Below, in pieces: positions 56,222 through 64,000 of a stretch of DNA of 64,000 bases (its first letter is position 1; every line of letters starts with the position of its first letter). Source of the DNA: Sphingobacterium sp. PCS056. GTDB taxonomy: Bacteria > Bacteroidota > Bacteroidia > Sphingobacteriales > Sphingobacteriaceae. Location of the stretch: assembly GCF_023273895.1 (NCBI RefSeq), contig NZ_CP096883.1, positions 4,588,001 to 4,652,000 on the forward strand, read 5' to 3'. A program made the translations under genes and the position numbers. The notes under the pieces are model-generated. The model saw only the letters and a list, made by a program, of their open reading frames with translations, was not told the DNA's origin and ran no database searches.

Positions 56222-57511
56222 TTATACAAACGGGGTTTTTCCAGGTTGGGGAATCGCACGATGATCAGCCTGCATACTCCAATGATATTCCGTAGATGTA
56301 GGTCCTAATACTTCAGTAGATTGCATGATCTGCTCATATGTGATTGCTTTTCCAGTATATGCAGCTGCTCTAGACCAAATTGCAAGTAACGTACTGTTAG
56401 CAAGATGTTGCCCATCATTGATCACTTTCTTATTGCGAATGGCTTCAAAAAGCTCATCGTGCTGAGTTTGGTACATGTTGTTATTCCTTCCCGTAAATTT
56501 CCAGGCTTTATCACCATACACCTCAAAATTAGAAGGAATATTTAAGTTTGCACGCCCATTCTTTCCGATCACCTCTACCGTATTTCTTGAATCGGTACCA
56601 TTCTGTTGGCGACAGGAGTGAAAACCTTTCAATCCATTACCGTAATCAAATTCGATGGACATATGATCAAATACATTACCCAATTTATCCTGTTCACGAG
56701 ACTGTCTTCCACCAGTCGCAATAATAGTCTTAGGAACAATATCACCCAATGCCCAAGCCATCATATCGACACTATGGATCGCTTGCTCTACGATCAAATC
56801 ACCTGAGTATCTTTGAAAATAAAACCAGTTTCGCAATTGATACTCCAGATCAGACCAGTTTGCCTGCCTCTCTTTATGCGACAATTCTCCTCCAAACCTA
56901 AATGTAGAAATGGATTGTATAGCACCGACATCACCTTGTTTGATCTTTTGAAAAATCTCGCGGTTTGGTGTCGCATAGCGAAAACAAAAACCACTCACCA
57001 GACAAAGGTTTTTATCTTTTGCAAGCTTGACACTTTCAAAAACTCTTTTCAGATTGGGAATATCAACAGCCACCGGTTTTTCACAAAAAATATGCTTGCC
57101 CCTTTTCACTGCTTCTTCCAAATGATCAGGTCTGAAATTTGGAGGAGAACAGAGCAATACCACATCCACATCGGTATCCATCAATTTCTGAAAGCCTAGA
57201 AAACCCAAAAAGATATTGCTATCATCCACTTTCACTTGATCTTTAGAAATTTGTTTTAGAGAATCAAGACATAGGTCAATTTGATCTTGAAATATATCGG
57301 CAACAGCCGTAATGATGACATTTGGATCTGCCCGCAACGCCTGTGAAGCTGCGCCCGTTCCTCTACCGCCGCAACCTACAAGTCCGATTTTAATTTTCTT
57401 CGAAGCATTATTCGCGTACAAGTCTAGACTTGAAGCAGCTAAGGCAGTACCCAAGACCATGGTATTTGTTTTCTTTAGAAAAGAACGACGATTTAGATTT
57501 TCTAAATTCAT
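56222..57511 (-). CDS. Gfo/Idh/MocA-family oxidoreductase with Tat signal
   Basis: 429 residues from the ATG of MNLENLNRRSFLKKTNTMV; a longer frame begins with TTG. The twin-arginine motif NRRSFLKK followed by a hydrophobic helix (VLGTALAASSLDLYA) means export in folded form with its cofactor. Rossmann GLVGCGGRGTG, EKPVAVD and EQAIHSVDMMAWALGD follow. Exported members act on glycans or glycosides in Bacteroidota. First gene of the pair; the neighbour lacks the signal. Confidence 0.9.
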   Translation of the reverse strand: MNLENLNRRSFLKKTNTMVLGTALAASSLDLYANNASKKIKIGLVGCGGRGTGAASQALRADPNVIITAVADIFQDQIDLCLDSLKQISKDQVKVDDSNIFLGFLGFQKLMDTDVDVVLLCSPPNFRPDHLEEAVKRGKHIFCEKPVAVDIPNLKRVFESVKLAKDKNLCLVSGFCFRYATPNREIFQKIKQGDVGAIQSISTFRFGGELSHKERQANWSDLEYQLRNWFYFQRYSGDLIVEQAIHSVDMMAWALGDIVPKTIIATGGRQSREQDKLGNVFDHMSIEFDYGNGLKGFHSCRQQNGTDSRNTVEVIGKNGRANLNIPSNFEVYGDKAWKFTGRNNNMYQTQHDELFEAIRNKKVINDGQHLANSTLLAIWSRAAAYTGKAITYEQIMQSTEVLGPTSTEYHWSMQADHRAIPQPGKTPFV

Positions 57512-57809
57512 GTGATAGTTATTATTTTCGGTTGTATGTATCTCCAATATTGTTTCAAATTGGGAGATTTAAAATTAATATTAAATATGAGACTATAAAA
57601 TTATAATTGACTTCCTTATGTAATAATCTTGTGCACTGGCGTATTTGCAACCAGCACGTTAAGCTAAATTAACTGGTAACATAGAAAAAAGCACCCTCTA
57701 ATATCGTTCTACTTTTTAAAATCATATAGAACAGTAACAGGATTTGAATACATTAATGCCATATTTGAGGTATCTCTATTTTATTTTTAGCAATTAATAG
57801 CTATTTTAA

Positions 57810-57840
57810 TTTGATTTCTATTAACAAAGTCTTATTTTTG
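57810..57840 (+). promoter_or_regulatory. Promoter of the his leader and hisG-hisD
   Basis: TTTG (57810-57813), 19 bases, then TATTTTTG (57833-57840) is a full match to the Bacteroidota promoter. Predicted start near 57847, 13 bases before the leader ATG. Confidence 0.8.
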
Positions 57841-57859
57841 ACTCATTATTAATACAAAC

Positions 57860-57919
57860 ATGATTTTTGCTCACGTACATCACTTTCATATGCATCATCG
57901 CCATTGCGGCGATATGTAA
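57860..57919 (+). CDS. hisL: Histidine operon leader peptide
   Basis: A 19-codon frame, MIFAHVHHFHMHHRHCGDM, ends in TAA. Seven of nineteen residues are His, packed into residues 5-15. It begins 20 bases after a full promoter, ends five bases before a terminator hairpin, and stands in front of hisG. This is the layout of classic his attenuation: when charged tRNA-His is scarce, the ribosome stalls on the His codons and the terminator does not form. Too short for routine gene calling. Confidence 0.85.
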   Translation: MIFAHVHHFHMHHRHCGDM

Positions 57920-57924
57920 TAAGT

Positions 57925-57948
57925 GTGTTTCTACGTGAAGCATTTTTT
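57925..57948 (+). terminator. his attenuator terminator
   Basis: Stem GTGTTTC/GAAGCAT (57925-57931 with 57937-57943, two G-T pairs), loop TACGT, followed by T to 57948. Located between leader stop and hisG. Its loop and right arm can instead pair with 57868-57877. Confidence 0.7.
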
Positions 57949-58001
57949 CCCTTGTGTTTGATTTCTATATATTAATAATTTACAGCTAACATTATAAAGC
58001 T

Positions 58002-58853
58002 TTGAAAAATCTTAAAATTGCTATCCAAAAATCGGGTAGATTAAACGAAAAATCAGTTCAATTACTTAAAAACTGTGGTCTTGACTTCGAAAACTATAAA
58101 AGTTCTTTAATAACAACCGTTTCCAATTTTCCATTAGAAATTCTTTTTCTTCGCGATGATGATATCCCAGGATATGTAGAGCAGGGCATTGCTGATCTTG
58201 GAATTGTTGGTGAAAATGTCATTGATGAAACCGAATCTGAAGTAAATTATTTGCAACGATTAGGTTTTGGAAAATGCATGTTAAAATTGGCTGTTCAAAA
58301 AGACAGCGACATTCAAGATCTAAAAGATCTAAACGGAAAATCAATTGCAACCTCCTATCCTGTTATCTTAAAGAAGTTCTTAGACGAATATCGCATTGAA
58401 GCAGATATTCAGATGATATCTGGTTCTGTTGAAATTGCTCCAGGTTTGGGGCTAAGTGATGCGATCTGCGATATTGTATCCACTGGTGGAACATTAAAAA
58501 ACAATGGTCTTAAACAATTTGCTGATGTCCGCAAATCCGAAGCTATTCTGATTGGCCGCCCAGGATTAGAGGACAACGAGATACTGTTGGAGCTTTTGCA
58601 AAGGATTCAGTCTGTCTTATTGGCGAAGGAAACAAAATATGTTGTTCTCAATGTGGAGAAAACAAATCTACCTACTATTACTGCTTTGTTACATGGTGTA
58701 AAATCGCCAACGATTGTTCCTTTAGCTGAAGAAGGTTGGGTTGCTGTTCACACGGTTATCTCAGAAGATGATTTCTGGGGCAAGATCAACAAATTAAAAT
58801 CTGCTGGTGCCCAAGGAATTGTCGTGATGCCGATCGAGAAAATTATTATGTAA
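58002..58853 (+). CDS. hisG: ATP phosphoribosyltransferase (long form)
   Basis: A 283-residue enzyme joining ATP and PRPP, the first step of histidine synthesis. The first codon is TTG (MKNLKIAIQKSGRLNEKS). GIADLGIVGENVIDE and the PRPP loop ICDIVSTGGTLKNNGL match. The last 75 residues form the regulatory C-domain, so it is the hexameric, histidine-inhibited form with no HisZ needed. Preceded by the attenuator; hisD follows after 31 bases. Confidence 0.95.
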   Translation: MKNLKIAIQKSGRLNEKSVQLLKNCGLDFENYKSSLITTVSNFPLEILFLRDDDIPGYVEQGIADLGIVGENVIDETESEVNYLQRLGFGKCMLKLAVQKDSDIQDLKDLNGKSIATSYPVILKKFLDEYRIEADIQMISGSVEIAPGLGLSDAICDIVSTGGTLKNNGLKQFADVRKSEAILIGRPGLEDNEILLELLQRIQSVLLAKETKYVVLNVEKTNLPTITALLHGVKSPTIVPLAEEGWVAVHTVISEDDFWGKINKLKSAGAQGIVVMPIEKIIM

Positions 58854-58884
58854 AAAAAGAACGATTTTCGCTTTAAAAAAATCT

Positions 58885-60177
58885 ATGATGCTTAAAACTT
58901 TCGAGTATGCCAAGTTAACACCTGCTGAACTGCAAACGTTAACCACGCGTAATACAGATCCTTCACATGCCATTCAGGATACGGTTTTGGATATTATTCA
59001 AGAAGTACGTCAGAATGGAGATCTAGCTTTAATTAATTATGCTTATCAATTTGACAAAGTTGAATTAGAGAAGCTTTATCTTGATGCGGATGATATTGAT
59101 GTATTAGCATCAACGATCAATCGTGATCAACAACGGGCATTAGAGATTGCCTTTCAAAACATTCATAAATTCCATTCTTCACAAGTGAAGCGTGAGCGTG
59201 TTGTAGAAACTACTACTGGTGTAAAATGCTGGCGGGAAATTCGCCCTATTGAAAAAGTTGGTCTTTACATCCCTGGTGGATCGGCGGTCTTACCAAGTAC
59301 ATTATTAATGCTGGGTGTGCCGGCACGAATTGCAGGTTGCAAAGAAATTATTGTCTGTTCTCCACCTCAAAAAAGTGGTAAGATCAACGGCTTTGTTGCC
59401 TACTGCCTTAAATTGTTAAAAATAGAGCGTATCTATTTAGTAGGAGGTGCGCAAGCTATAGCGGCAATGGCATTTGGTACGGAAACCATACCAAAAGTAG
59501 ATAAGATATTTGGTCCAGGCAATCAATTTGTAACCAAAGCGAAAAGTATCGTTCAAGGGATGGCCAATGTCAGCATCGATATGCCCGCTGGCCCTTCGGA
59601 GGTATTAGTGATTGCAGATGAAACCGCAACTCCTGCTTTTGTTGCAGCTGATCTGTTAGCTCAAGCTGAACATGGTGCAGACAGTCAAGCCGTACTGGTC
59701 GCCACTTCTATCGATATTATTCAATCTGTCAATCTAGCATTAGAGCAGCAATTGTCGGTTTTACCACGTTTTGAATTAGCGAGTAAAGCCATCGACAACT
59801 CTTACGCGGTACTAGTCGCTGATATGCAAGAAGCTCTTGCCTTTAGTAACTATTACGCTCCGGAACATTTGATTTTGGAAACGGATGAATGGGAACGTCT
59901 AGTTCGTCTTATTTTGAATGCAGGTTCGGTATTTTTAGGACACTTAACTCCCGAAAGTGCTGGAGATTATGCATCAGGAACCAATCATACATTACCAACA
60001 TCAGGTTATGCGAGGTCTTATTCAGGTGTTTCGGTTGACTCCTTTGTCAAAAAGATAACTTTTCAACATATCAGTGAAGAAGGTTTGGTCAATATTGGCC
60101 CCACGGTAGAGATATTAGCCGAGTTAGAAGGACTTCACGCCCATAAAAATGCGGTTACTGTCCGAAGAGAAAATTAA
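58885..60177 (+). CDS. hisD: Histidinol dehydrogenase
   Basis: A 430-residue NAD enzyme that makes the last two oxidations to histidine. GLYIPGGSAVLPSTLLMLGVPA, FGPGNQFVTKAKSIVQ, IDMPAGPSEVLVIAD, LLAQAEHGADSQAVL and ESAGDYASGTNHTLPTSGYAR include the zinc and catalytic residues. It is followed by a terminator, so only hisG and hisD belong to this transcript. The other his genes are not in the window. Confidence 0.97.
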   Translation: MMLKTFEYAKLTPAELQTLTTRNTDPSHAIQDTVLDIIQEVRQNGDLALINYAYQFDKVELEKLYLDADDIDVLASTINRDQQRALEIAFQNIHKFHSSQVKRERVVETTTGVKCWREIRPIEKVGLYIPGGSAVLPSTLLMLGVPARIAGCKEIIVCSPPQKSGKINGFVAYCLKLLKIERIYLVGGAQAIAAMAFGTETIPKVDKIFGPGNQFVTKAKSIVQGMANVSIDMPAGPSEVLVIADETATPAFVAADLLAQAEHGADSQAVLVATSIDIIQSVNLALEQQLSVLPRFELASKAIDNSYAVLVADMQEALAFSNYYAPEHLILETDEWERLVRLILNAGSVFLGHLTPESAGDYASGTNHTLPTSGYARSYSGVSVDSFVKKITFQHISEEGLVNIGPTVEILAELEGLHAHKNAVTVRREN

Positions 60178-60194
60178 AAATTTCAAATCAAAAG

Positions 60195-60227
60195 AAAAGC
60201 CTTTCAGAAATTCTGAAAGGCTTTTTT
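60195..60227. terminator. Terminator after hisD
   Basis: A 14-bp stem (60195-60208 with 60212-60225), 3-base loop, T-run right and A-rich left; it can also serve the convergent lipoprotein gene. Confidence 0.9.
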
Positions 60228-60246
60228 ATTAAAATCTTACTTCGAT

Positions 60247-60768
60247 TTAGTTTTTCAAAGCTTCACCTACTTTTTTGGCTTTATCACCAACAGCTTTAGC
60301 CGCATCTTTAGTACCTTCGCCTACAGCCTTAGCCGCATCTTTGGTACCTTCAACTGCAGATTTTCCAGCTTTCGCGGTAGCATCAGCAGCTTTATCAATC
60401 GCGTTACCTGTTGCGTGAGCAGCATCTTTAACACCTTCTTCAACATCGTCCGCTACTTTAGCTGTCCCTGCAGTGAATTTTTCCCAAGCAGTTTTTGTTT
60501 CTGCTACCGTTTTACGAGCAGCTTCCTCAGCTTTTTTGTCTCCTTTAGCAATCGCTGCGTCCAGATCTCGTTGAGCTTGCTCATATTTAGCTTTCGCTTC
60601 ATCAGCAGCAGCATCCGTATGTTTATCCAAGCTATCTAAAGAATTATCCAGCTTTTCACCTACTGTGACTTCTCCATCACTATTTTTATCTTCTTTCGGA
60701 GTGTTATTACAAGCAGCAAAAGTTAATGAAACTCCTGCGAACAATGCTAAAAATGCAATTTTTTTCAT
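60247..60768 (-). CDS. Helical Ala/Lys-rich lipoprotein (LEA-like repeats)
   Basis: 173 residues from the ATG of MKKIAFLALFAG; a TTG frame is longer. Lipobox TFAAC with Cys20. The rest is amphipathic helix with 11-residue-type repeats such as GTKDAAKAVGEGTKDAAKAVGD and AKYEQAQRDLDAAI, resembling LEA_4-like or stress lipoproteins. Likely anchored in the inner or outer membrane. Role unknown; a desiccation/osmotic function is only a guess. Confidence 0.8.
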   Translation of the reverse strand: MKKIAFLALFAGVSLTFAACNNTPKEDKNSDGEVTVGEKLDNSLDSLDKHTDAAADEAKAKYEQAQRDLDAAIAKGDKKAEEAARKTVAETKTAWEKFTAGTAKVADDVEEGVKDAAHATGNAIDKAADATAKAGKSAVEGTKDAAKAVGEGTKDAAKAVGDKAKKVGEALKN

Positions 60769-60817
60769 TTCTATATTTTTTTGGTTAACAGATTTAACCA
60801 ATCAATATTTATGCCAA

Positions 60818-61705
60818 TTATGATCTTGGATATATGGTTCCTTTTGCAGCTTCCAAAGTATTCTTCAATAAACCAACAATAGTCATCAAGCCCACCCCAC
60901 CTGGTACAGGTGTGATCCATGAAGCCTTAGGTGCTACTTGATCAAAATCCACATCGCCATAAAGCTTAAAGCCAGATTTCGTTTCAGTTGAATTTTCTCT
61001 ATTGATACCTACATCAATAACAACAGCGCCGTCTTTCACCATATCTGCTGTAACAAAGTTTTTCTTTCCGATTGCAGCAACGATGATATCAGCACGTAAA
61101 ACTTCGGTCTTAAGATCTTGAGTACGACTATGTGTTAAAGTAACAGTACAGTTTCCTGGGTTTGAATTACGGGCTAAAAGAATACTCATTGGCGAACCAA
61201 CAATATTACTTCTTCCTACCACTACAGCATGTTTTCCAGCGGTCTCTATGCCATAATAATCCAGCATCAACATAATCCCATAAGGTGTTGCAGGAATAAA
61301 ACAAGGTAGATTACGCTGCATTCTACCTAAATTGATCGGATGAAAACCATCGACATCTTTACGGTAATCGATTGCTTCCGTGATTTTATCAGGATCGATA
61401 TGTTTTGGAAGAGGCAACTGCACGATTAAACCGTCAATAGTTTCATCAGCATTGATTTCTTGAATTTTTGCAATCAACTGTTCTTCTGTCACATCGATAT
61501 CATAACGAATATTAGTAGACTCAAAACCTACTAATTCACAATTGCGCATTTTACTCGCCACATAAGTTTCACTTCCGCCGTCGTTCCCAACTAAGATAGC
61601 CACCAAATGAGGTTTACGTCCAGCTTTCGCTGTAAAATCAGCTGCATCTTTTTTGATGTCTTCTTTAATTTTAGCTGATACGAGTTTACCGTCTAATAAA
61701 TTCAT
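60818..61705 (-). CDS. folD: Methylenetetrahydrofolate dehydrogenase / cyclohydrolase
   Basis: A 295-residue bifunctional cytoplasmic enzyme that interconverts methylene-, methenyl- and formyl-THF. YVASKMRNCELVGF contains the catalytic Tyr-x3-Lys, GLIVQLPLPKHID, VGRSNIVGSPMSILL, and PVPGGVGLMTI are all present. Twenty-seven bases after lepA on the same strand, so probably co-transcribed. Confidence 0.97.
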   Translation of the reverse strand: MNLLDGKLVSAKIKEDIKKDAADFTAKAGRKPHLVAILVGNDGGSETYVASKMRNCELVGFESTNIRYDIDVTEEQLIAKIQEINADETIDGLIVQLPLPKHIDPDKITEAIDYRKDVDGFHPINLGRMQRNLPCFIPATPYGIMLMLDYYGIETAGKHAVVVGRSNIVGSPMSILLARNSNPGNCTVTLTHSRTQDLKTEVLRADIIVAAIGKKNFVTADMVKDGAVVIDVGINRENSTETKSGFKLYGDVDFDQVAPKASWITPVPGGVGLMTIVGLLKNTLEAAKGTIYPRS

Positions 61706-61732
61706 TTTTATAGGAATAGGATTTTTTAATTT

Positions 61733-63523
61733 CTAATCTAATTTCAATACTGCCATGAATGCCGATTGCGGAATTTCAACGTTACCTACTTGACGCATAC
61801 GTTTTTTACCTTTCTTCTGCTTTTCCAAAAGCTTACGCTTACGCGAAATATCACCACCGTAACATTTTGCTGTTACATCTTTACGCAATGCTGAAATGGT
61901 CTCACGTGCTATGATTTTCATTCCAATAGATGCTTGGATACGAATTTCAAATTGTTGACGAGGCAATAATTCTTTTAATTTTTCACAAATTTTCTTACCA
62001 AAATCATAAGCATTACTTCTGTGGATCAAAGAGGACAGTGCATCGACAGGCTCATCATTCAAACGAATATCTAAACGCACCAAATCCGATTGACGGTATC
62101 CGATCTGCGTATAATCAAAAGAAGCATAACCTTTAGAAATAGTCTTCAATTTATCATAAAAATCAAATACAATTTCACCCATTGGCATTTCAAACACCAA
62201 TTCAACACGATCAGATGTCAAATAAGATTGGTTGATGATGGCCCCACGTTTCTGAATACAAAGGGACATAATCGGACCTACGAAATCTGATTTAGTAATG
62301 ATATTAGCTTTAATATAGGGTTCTTCAATAGCATCTAATTTACTTGGATCAGGTAAATCAGATGGATTATGAACTTGGACTTCTTCATTATCTTTTGTCA
62401 AATAAGCTTTATAAGATACGTTTGGTACTGTCGTGATCACAGTCATATCAAATTCACGCTCAAGACGTTCTTGGATAATCTCCATATGCAGCATACCTAA
62501 GAATCCACAACGGAATCCAAAACCTAGGGCTGCTGAAGACTCTGGTTCAAACACAAGAGAAGCATCGTTCAGCTGTAAACGGTGCATAGATTCACGCAGT
62601 TCCTCATAGTCTTCGGTATCAACAGGGTAAATACCAGCAAAAACCATCGGTTTTACTTCCTCAAATCCTTGGATTGCGCCATCACACGGTCTTTCTTTAT
62701 GGGTGATGGTATCACCCACTTTTACCTCACGTGCTTCTTTGATTCCTGAGATGATGTAACCAACATCCCCTGTTCTGACCACATCTTTCGCAACTTGATT
62801 TAATTTCAAGGTTCCGATCTCATCCGCAGTATATTCTTTTCCGGTAGCCACAAATTTTACTTTGTCACCTTTACGGATCTCGCCATTTTCAACTTTAAAA
62901 TAGGCCATGATACCACGGAAAGAATTATAAACAGAGTCAAAAATCAAAGCCTGTAATGGAGCTGCCGGATCACCTACAGGTGCAGGAACACGTGCTACAA
63001 TTGCTTTTAAAATATCAGGAATACCAAGACCTGTCTTACCAGATGCCGGAATAATATCTTCGCGTTTACCGCCTATTAAATCAATGATTTGATCTTTCAC
63101 TTCCTCTGGCATAGCACCAGGAAGATCCATTTTGTTTAAAATTGGAATAATTTCCAAATCATGCTCCAATGCGAGATAAAGATTAGAAATTGTTTGTGCT
63201 TGTATCCCCTGCGATGCATCGACAATTAATAATGCACCTTCACAGGCAGCAATAGAACGTGATACTTCGTAAGAAAAATCGACGTGTCCTGGAGTATCAA
63301 TTAAATTCAGGATATACTCTACTCCGTCTTGTATATAGTTCATTTGGATAGCATGACTCTTAATGGTAATACCACGTTCACGTTCCAAATCCATATTATC
63401 TAGTAATTGTGCCTGCGCTTCACGTTGTGTAATGGTATTGGTATACTCCAATAATCGATCGGCTAATGTACTTTTACCGTGATCAATGTGTGCGATGATA
63501 CAGAAATTACGTATTTGCTTCAT
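61733..63523 (-). CDS. lepA: Elongation factor 4 (back-translocase)
   Basis: A 596-residue GTPase. G1 AHIDHGKSTL, G2/G3 DTPGHVDFSYEV, G4 NKMDLPGA; the LepA-specific C-terminal domain (DVTAKCYGGDISRKRKLLEKQKKGKKRMR) is intact. Acts on ribosomes that have mis-translocated. Directly upstream of folD. A TATCTTTG promoter element lies 31 bases before the ATG. Confidence 0.98.
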   Translation of the reverse strand: MKQIRNFCIIAHIDHGKSTLADRLLEYTNTITQREAQAQLLDNMDLERERGITIKSHAIQMNYIQDGVEYILNLIDTPGHVDFSYEVSRSIAACEGALLIVDASQGIQAQTISNLYLALEHDLEIIPILNKMDLPGAMPEEVKDQIIDLIGGKREDIIPASGKTGLGIPDILKAIVARVPAPVGDPAAPLQALIFDSVYNSFRGIMAYFKVENGEIRKGDKVKFVATGKEYTADEIGTLKLNQVAKDVVRTGDVGYIISGIKEAREVKVGDTITHKERPCDGAIQGFEEVKPMVFAGIYPVDTEDYEELRESMHRLQLNDASLVFEPESSAALGFGFRCGFLGMLHMEIIQERLEREFDMTVITTVPNVSYKAYLTKDNEEVQVHNPSDLPDPSKLDAIEEPYIKANIITKSDFVGPIMSLCIQKRGAIINQSYLTSDRVELVFEMPMGEIVFDFYDKLKTISKGYASFDYTQIGYRQSDLVRLDIRLNDEPVDALSSLIHRSNAYDFGKKICEKLKELLPRQQFEIRIQASIGMKIIARETISALRKDVTAKCYGGDISRKRKLLEKQKKGKKRMRQVGNVEIPQSAFMAVLKLD

Positions 63524-63553
63524 ATAGGATTTTTAAAAATCGTTTCTAAAAAG

Positions 63554-63561
63554 CAAAGATA
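63554..63561 (-). promoter_or_regulatory. -7 element of lepA-folD
   Basis: TATCTTTG on the minus strand, identical to the rpsF element; no clear -33 box. Confidence 0.55.
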
Positions 63562-63629
63562 CTTTTTTTGACAGACATTTAAGCTAAGCTCTAACCTAAT
63601 TTATGCACATAATTTTGTCCTTTAGTCTT

Positions 63630-64000
63630 CTAGGATGAAAAATGTTTTCGATTGGCGGTTACGTTTTCTACCCGCCATTCAATCTGACCTGTAAATGCTT
63701 GGGAGCGTATAGGACAATCCTTTACCTGACAATAACTGCAACACTCCGGAAGGCACGGGTCGGCATGAATAAAAAATTCAGTATCTATGGACATTTTTGT
63801 ATTCACCATTTTATCTAAGGTAGATATATCATCATGCACCTTATCAAGCCTATAGTAATTAGGCAATGTTAAATGGCAGTCTACATGCAATTCATTGCCA
63901 TAACGCTGAACCCTCAAATTATGAATATCAATCCAATCGACATGCCGATTTTCCTGTAATACTTGAACCACTTCTTTTACGAGATCCAGATCGGACTCAT
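63630..64000 (-). CDS. Cation diffusion facilitator transporter, C-terminal domain (partial)
   Basis: The frame is open to base 64000, so the six-helix membrane part and the start lie outside. The visible part is the cytoplasmic ferredoxin-like domain of the CDF family (VDWIDIHNLRVQRYGNELHVDCHLTLP). After HADPC it adds a tail with five Cys in 14 residues (CLPECC, YCQVKDC), which may bind Zn2+ or another metal. The exported ion cannot be told from this part. Confidence 0.85.
   Translation of the reverse strand, partial: ESDLDLVKEVVQVLQENRHVDWIDIHNLRVQRYGNELHVDCHLTLPNYYRLDKVHDDISTLDKMVNTKMSIDTEFFIHADPCLPECCSYCQVKDCPIRSQAFTGQIEWRVENVTANRKHFSS

Noticed and set aside
57865..57920. The His-rich short frame as a chance metal-binding peptide
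   Set aside because: Its exact place between a consensus promoter and a terminator in front of hisG makes a leader peptide the better reading.
1..64000. CRISPR arrays, tRNA or rRNA genes, insertion sequences, attachment sites
   Set aside because: I looked for spaced repeats, T-arm GTTCGA cores, transposase motifs and terminal inverted repeats. The only GTTCGA T-arm belongs to ssrA, and no array or mobile element was seen.

Overview
The window reads as chromosomal DNA of an AT-rich Bacteroidota, most like Sphingobacteriaceae (Sphingobacterium or a close relative). This rests on several things visible in the sequence. There is a SusC/SusD pair, an ECF sigma / FecR / STN-domain cassette, and promoters of the Bacteroidota form TTTG-N19-TAnnTTTG. 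Most genes lack a strong Shine-Dalgarno, and the tmRNA tag reads GEENYALAA. No CRISPR array, insertion sequence, prophage, rRNA or tRNA gene was seen. The species call is inference.

Layout. 1-4,230: the 3' end of a class-A-beta-lactamase-like serine hydrolase, an M3 oligopeptidase, and a Lys/Ala/Pro-rich protein carrying six 96-bp repeats. 4,394-4,758: tmRNA (ssrA). 4,892-10,624: single genes (Ntn hydrolase, alpha/beta hydrolase, two very small proteins, DUF808 membrane protein, phosphoesterase, cyclophilin). 10,625-12,280: a 1.6-kb stretch with no gene. 12,281-19,779: folB, an FKBP, an EEP-family hydrolase, DUF3050, PPK2, a beta-barrel protein, a WbqC-like protein, then an acyltransferase overlapping a glycosyltransferase. 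19,900-24,030: ligA, dapA and the ribosomal operon rpsF-rpsR-rplI. 24,445-28,451: sigma factor, FecR, an STN/surface-repeat protein, and a divergent beta-barrel gene. 28,557-39,113: a giant DUF4011/helicase/nuclease protein, an Nramp-UspA fusion, a 2H phosphoesterase, a DEAD-box-like protein with eroded motifs, and a threonine aldolase. 39,205-49,191: an orphan SusD/SusC pair, nhaA, a possible 31-residue peptide gene, a DUF3060 protein and a TPR protein. 49,379-52,563: the classic thrS-infC-rpmI-rplT translation operon. 52,998-57,511: queE, a GLPGLI/WG-repeat-like protein and two Gfo/Idh/MocA oxidoreductases. 57,810-60,177: a histidine attenuator (promoter, His-rich leader peptide, terminator) in front of hisG-hisD. 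60,247-64,000: a helical lipoprotein, folD, lepA and the C-terminal part of a cation diffusion facilitator.

Most of the window is housekeeping. The points most worth a second look are: the unannotated his leader with competing RNA hairpins; the short transcription unit at 46,138-46,338 encoding an acidic 31-residue peptide behind a perfect palindrome; the single-gene DUF4011-helicase-nuclease protein, which resembles phage-defence proteins; the DEAD-box protein that has lost most catalytic motifs; the FecI/FecR cassette whose third gene is a surface-repeat protein rather than a TonB receptor; the Nramp-UspA fusion; and the 96-bp repeat gene. Start sites were corrected where the longest frame began with TTG or GTG and a better ATG lay inside. 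hisG (TTG), infC (TTG) and the DEAD-box-like gene (GTG) do appear to use non-ATG starts.
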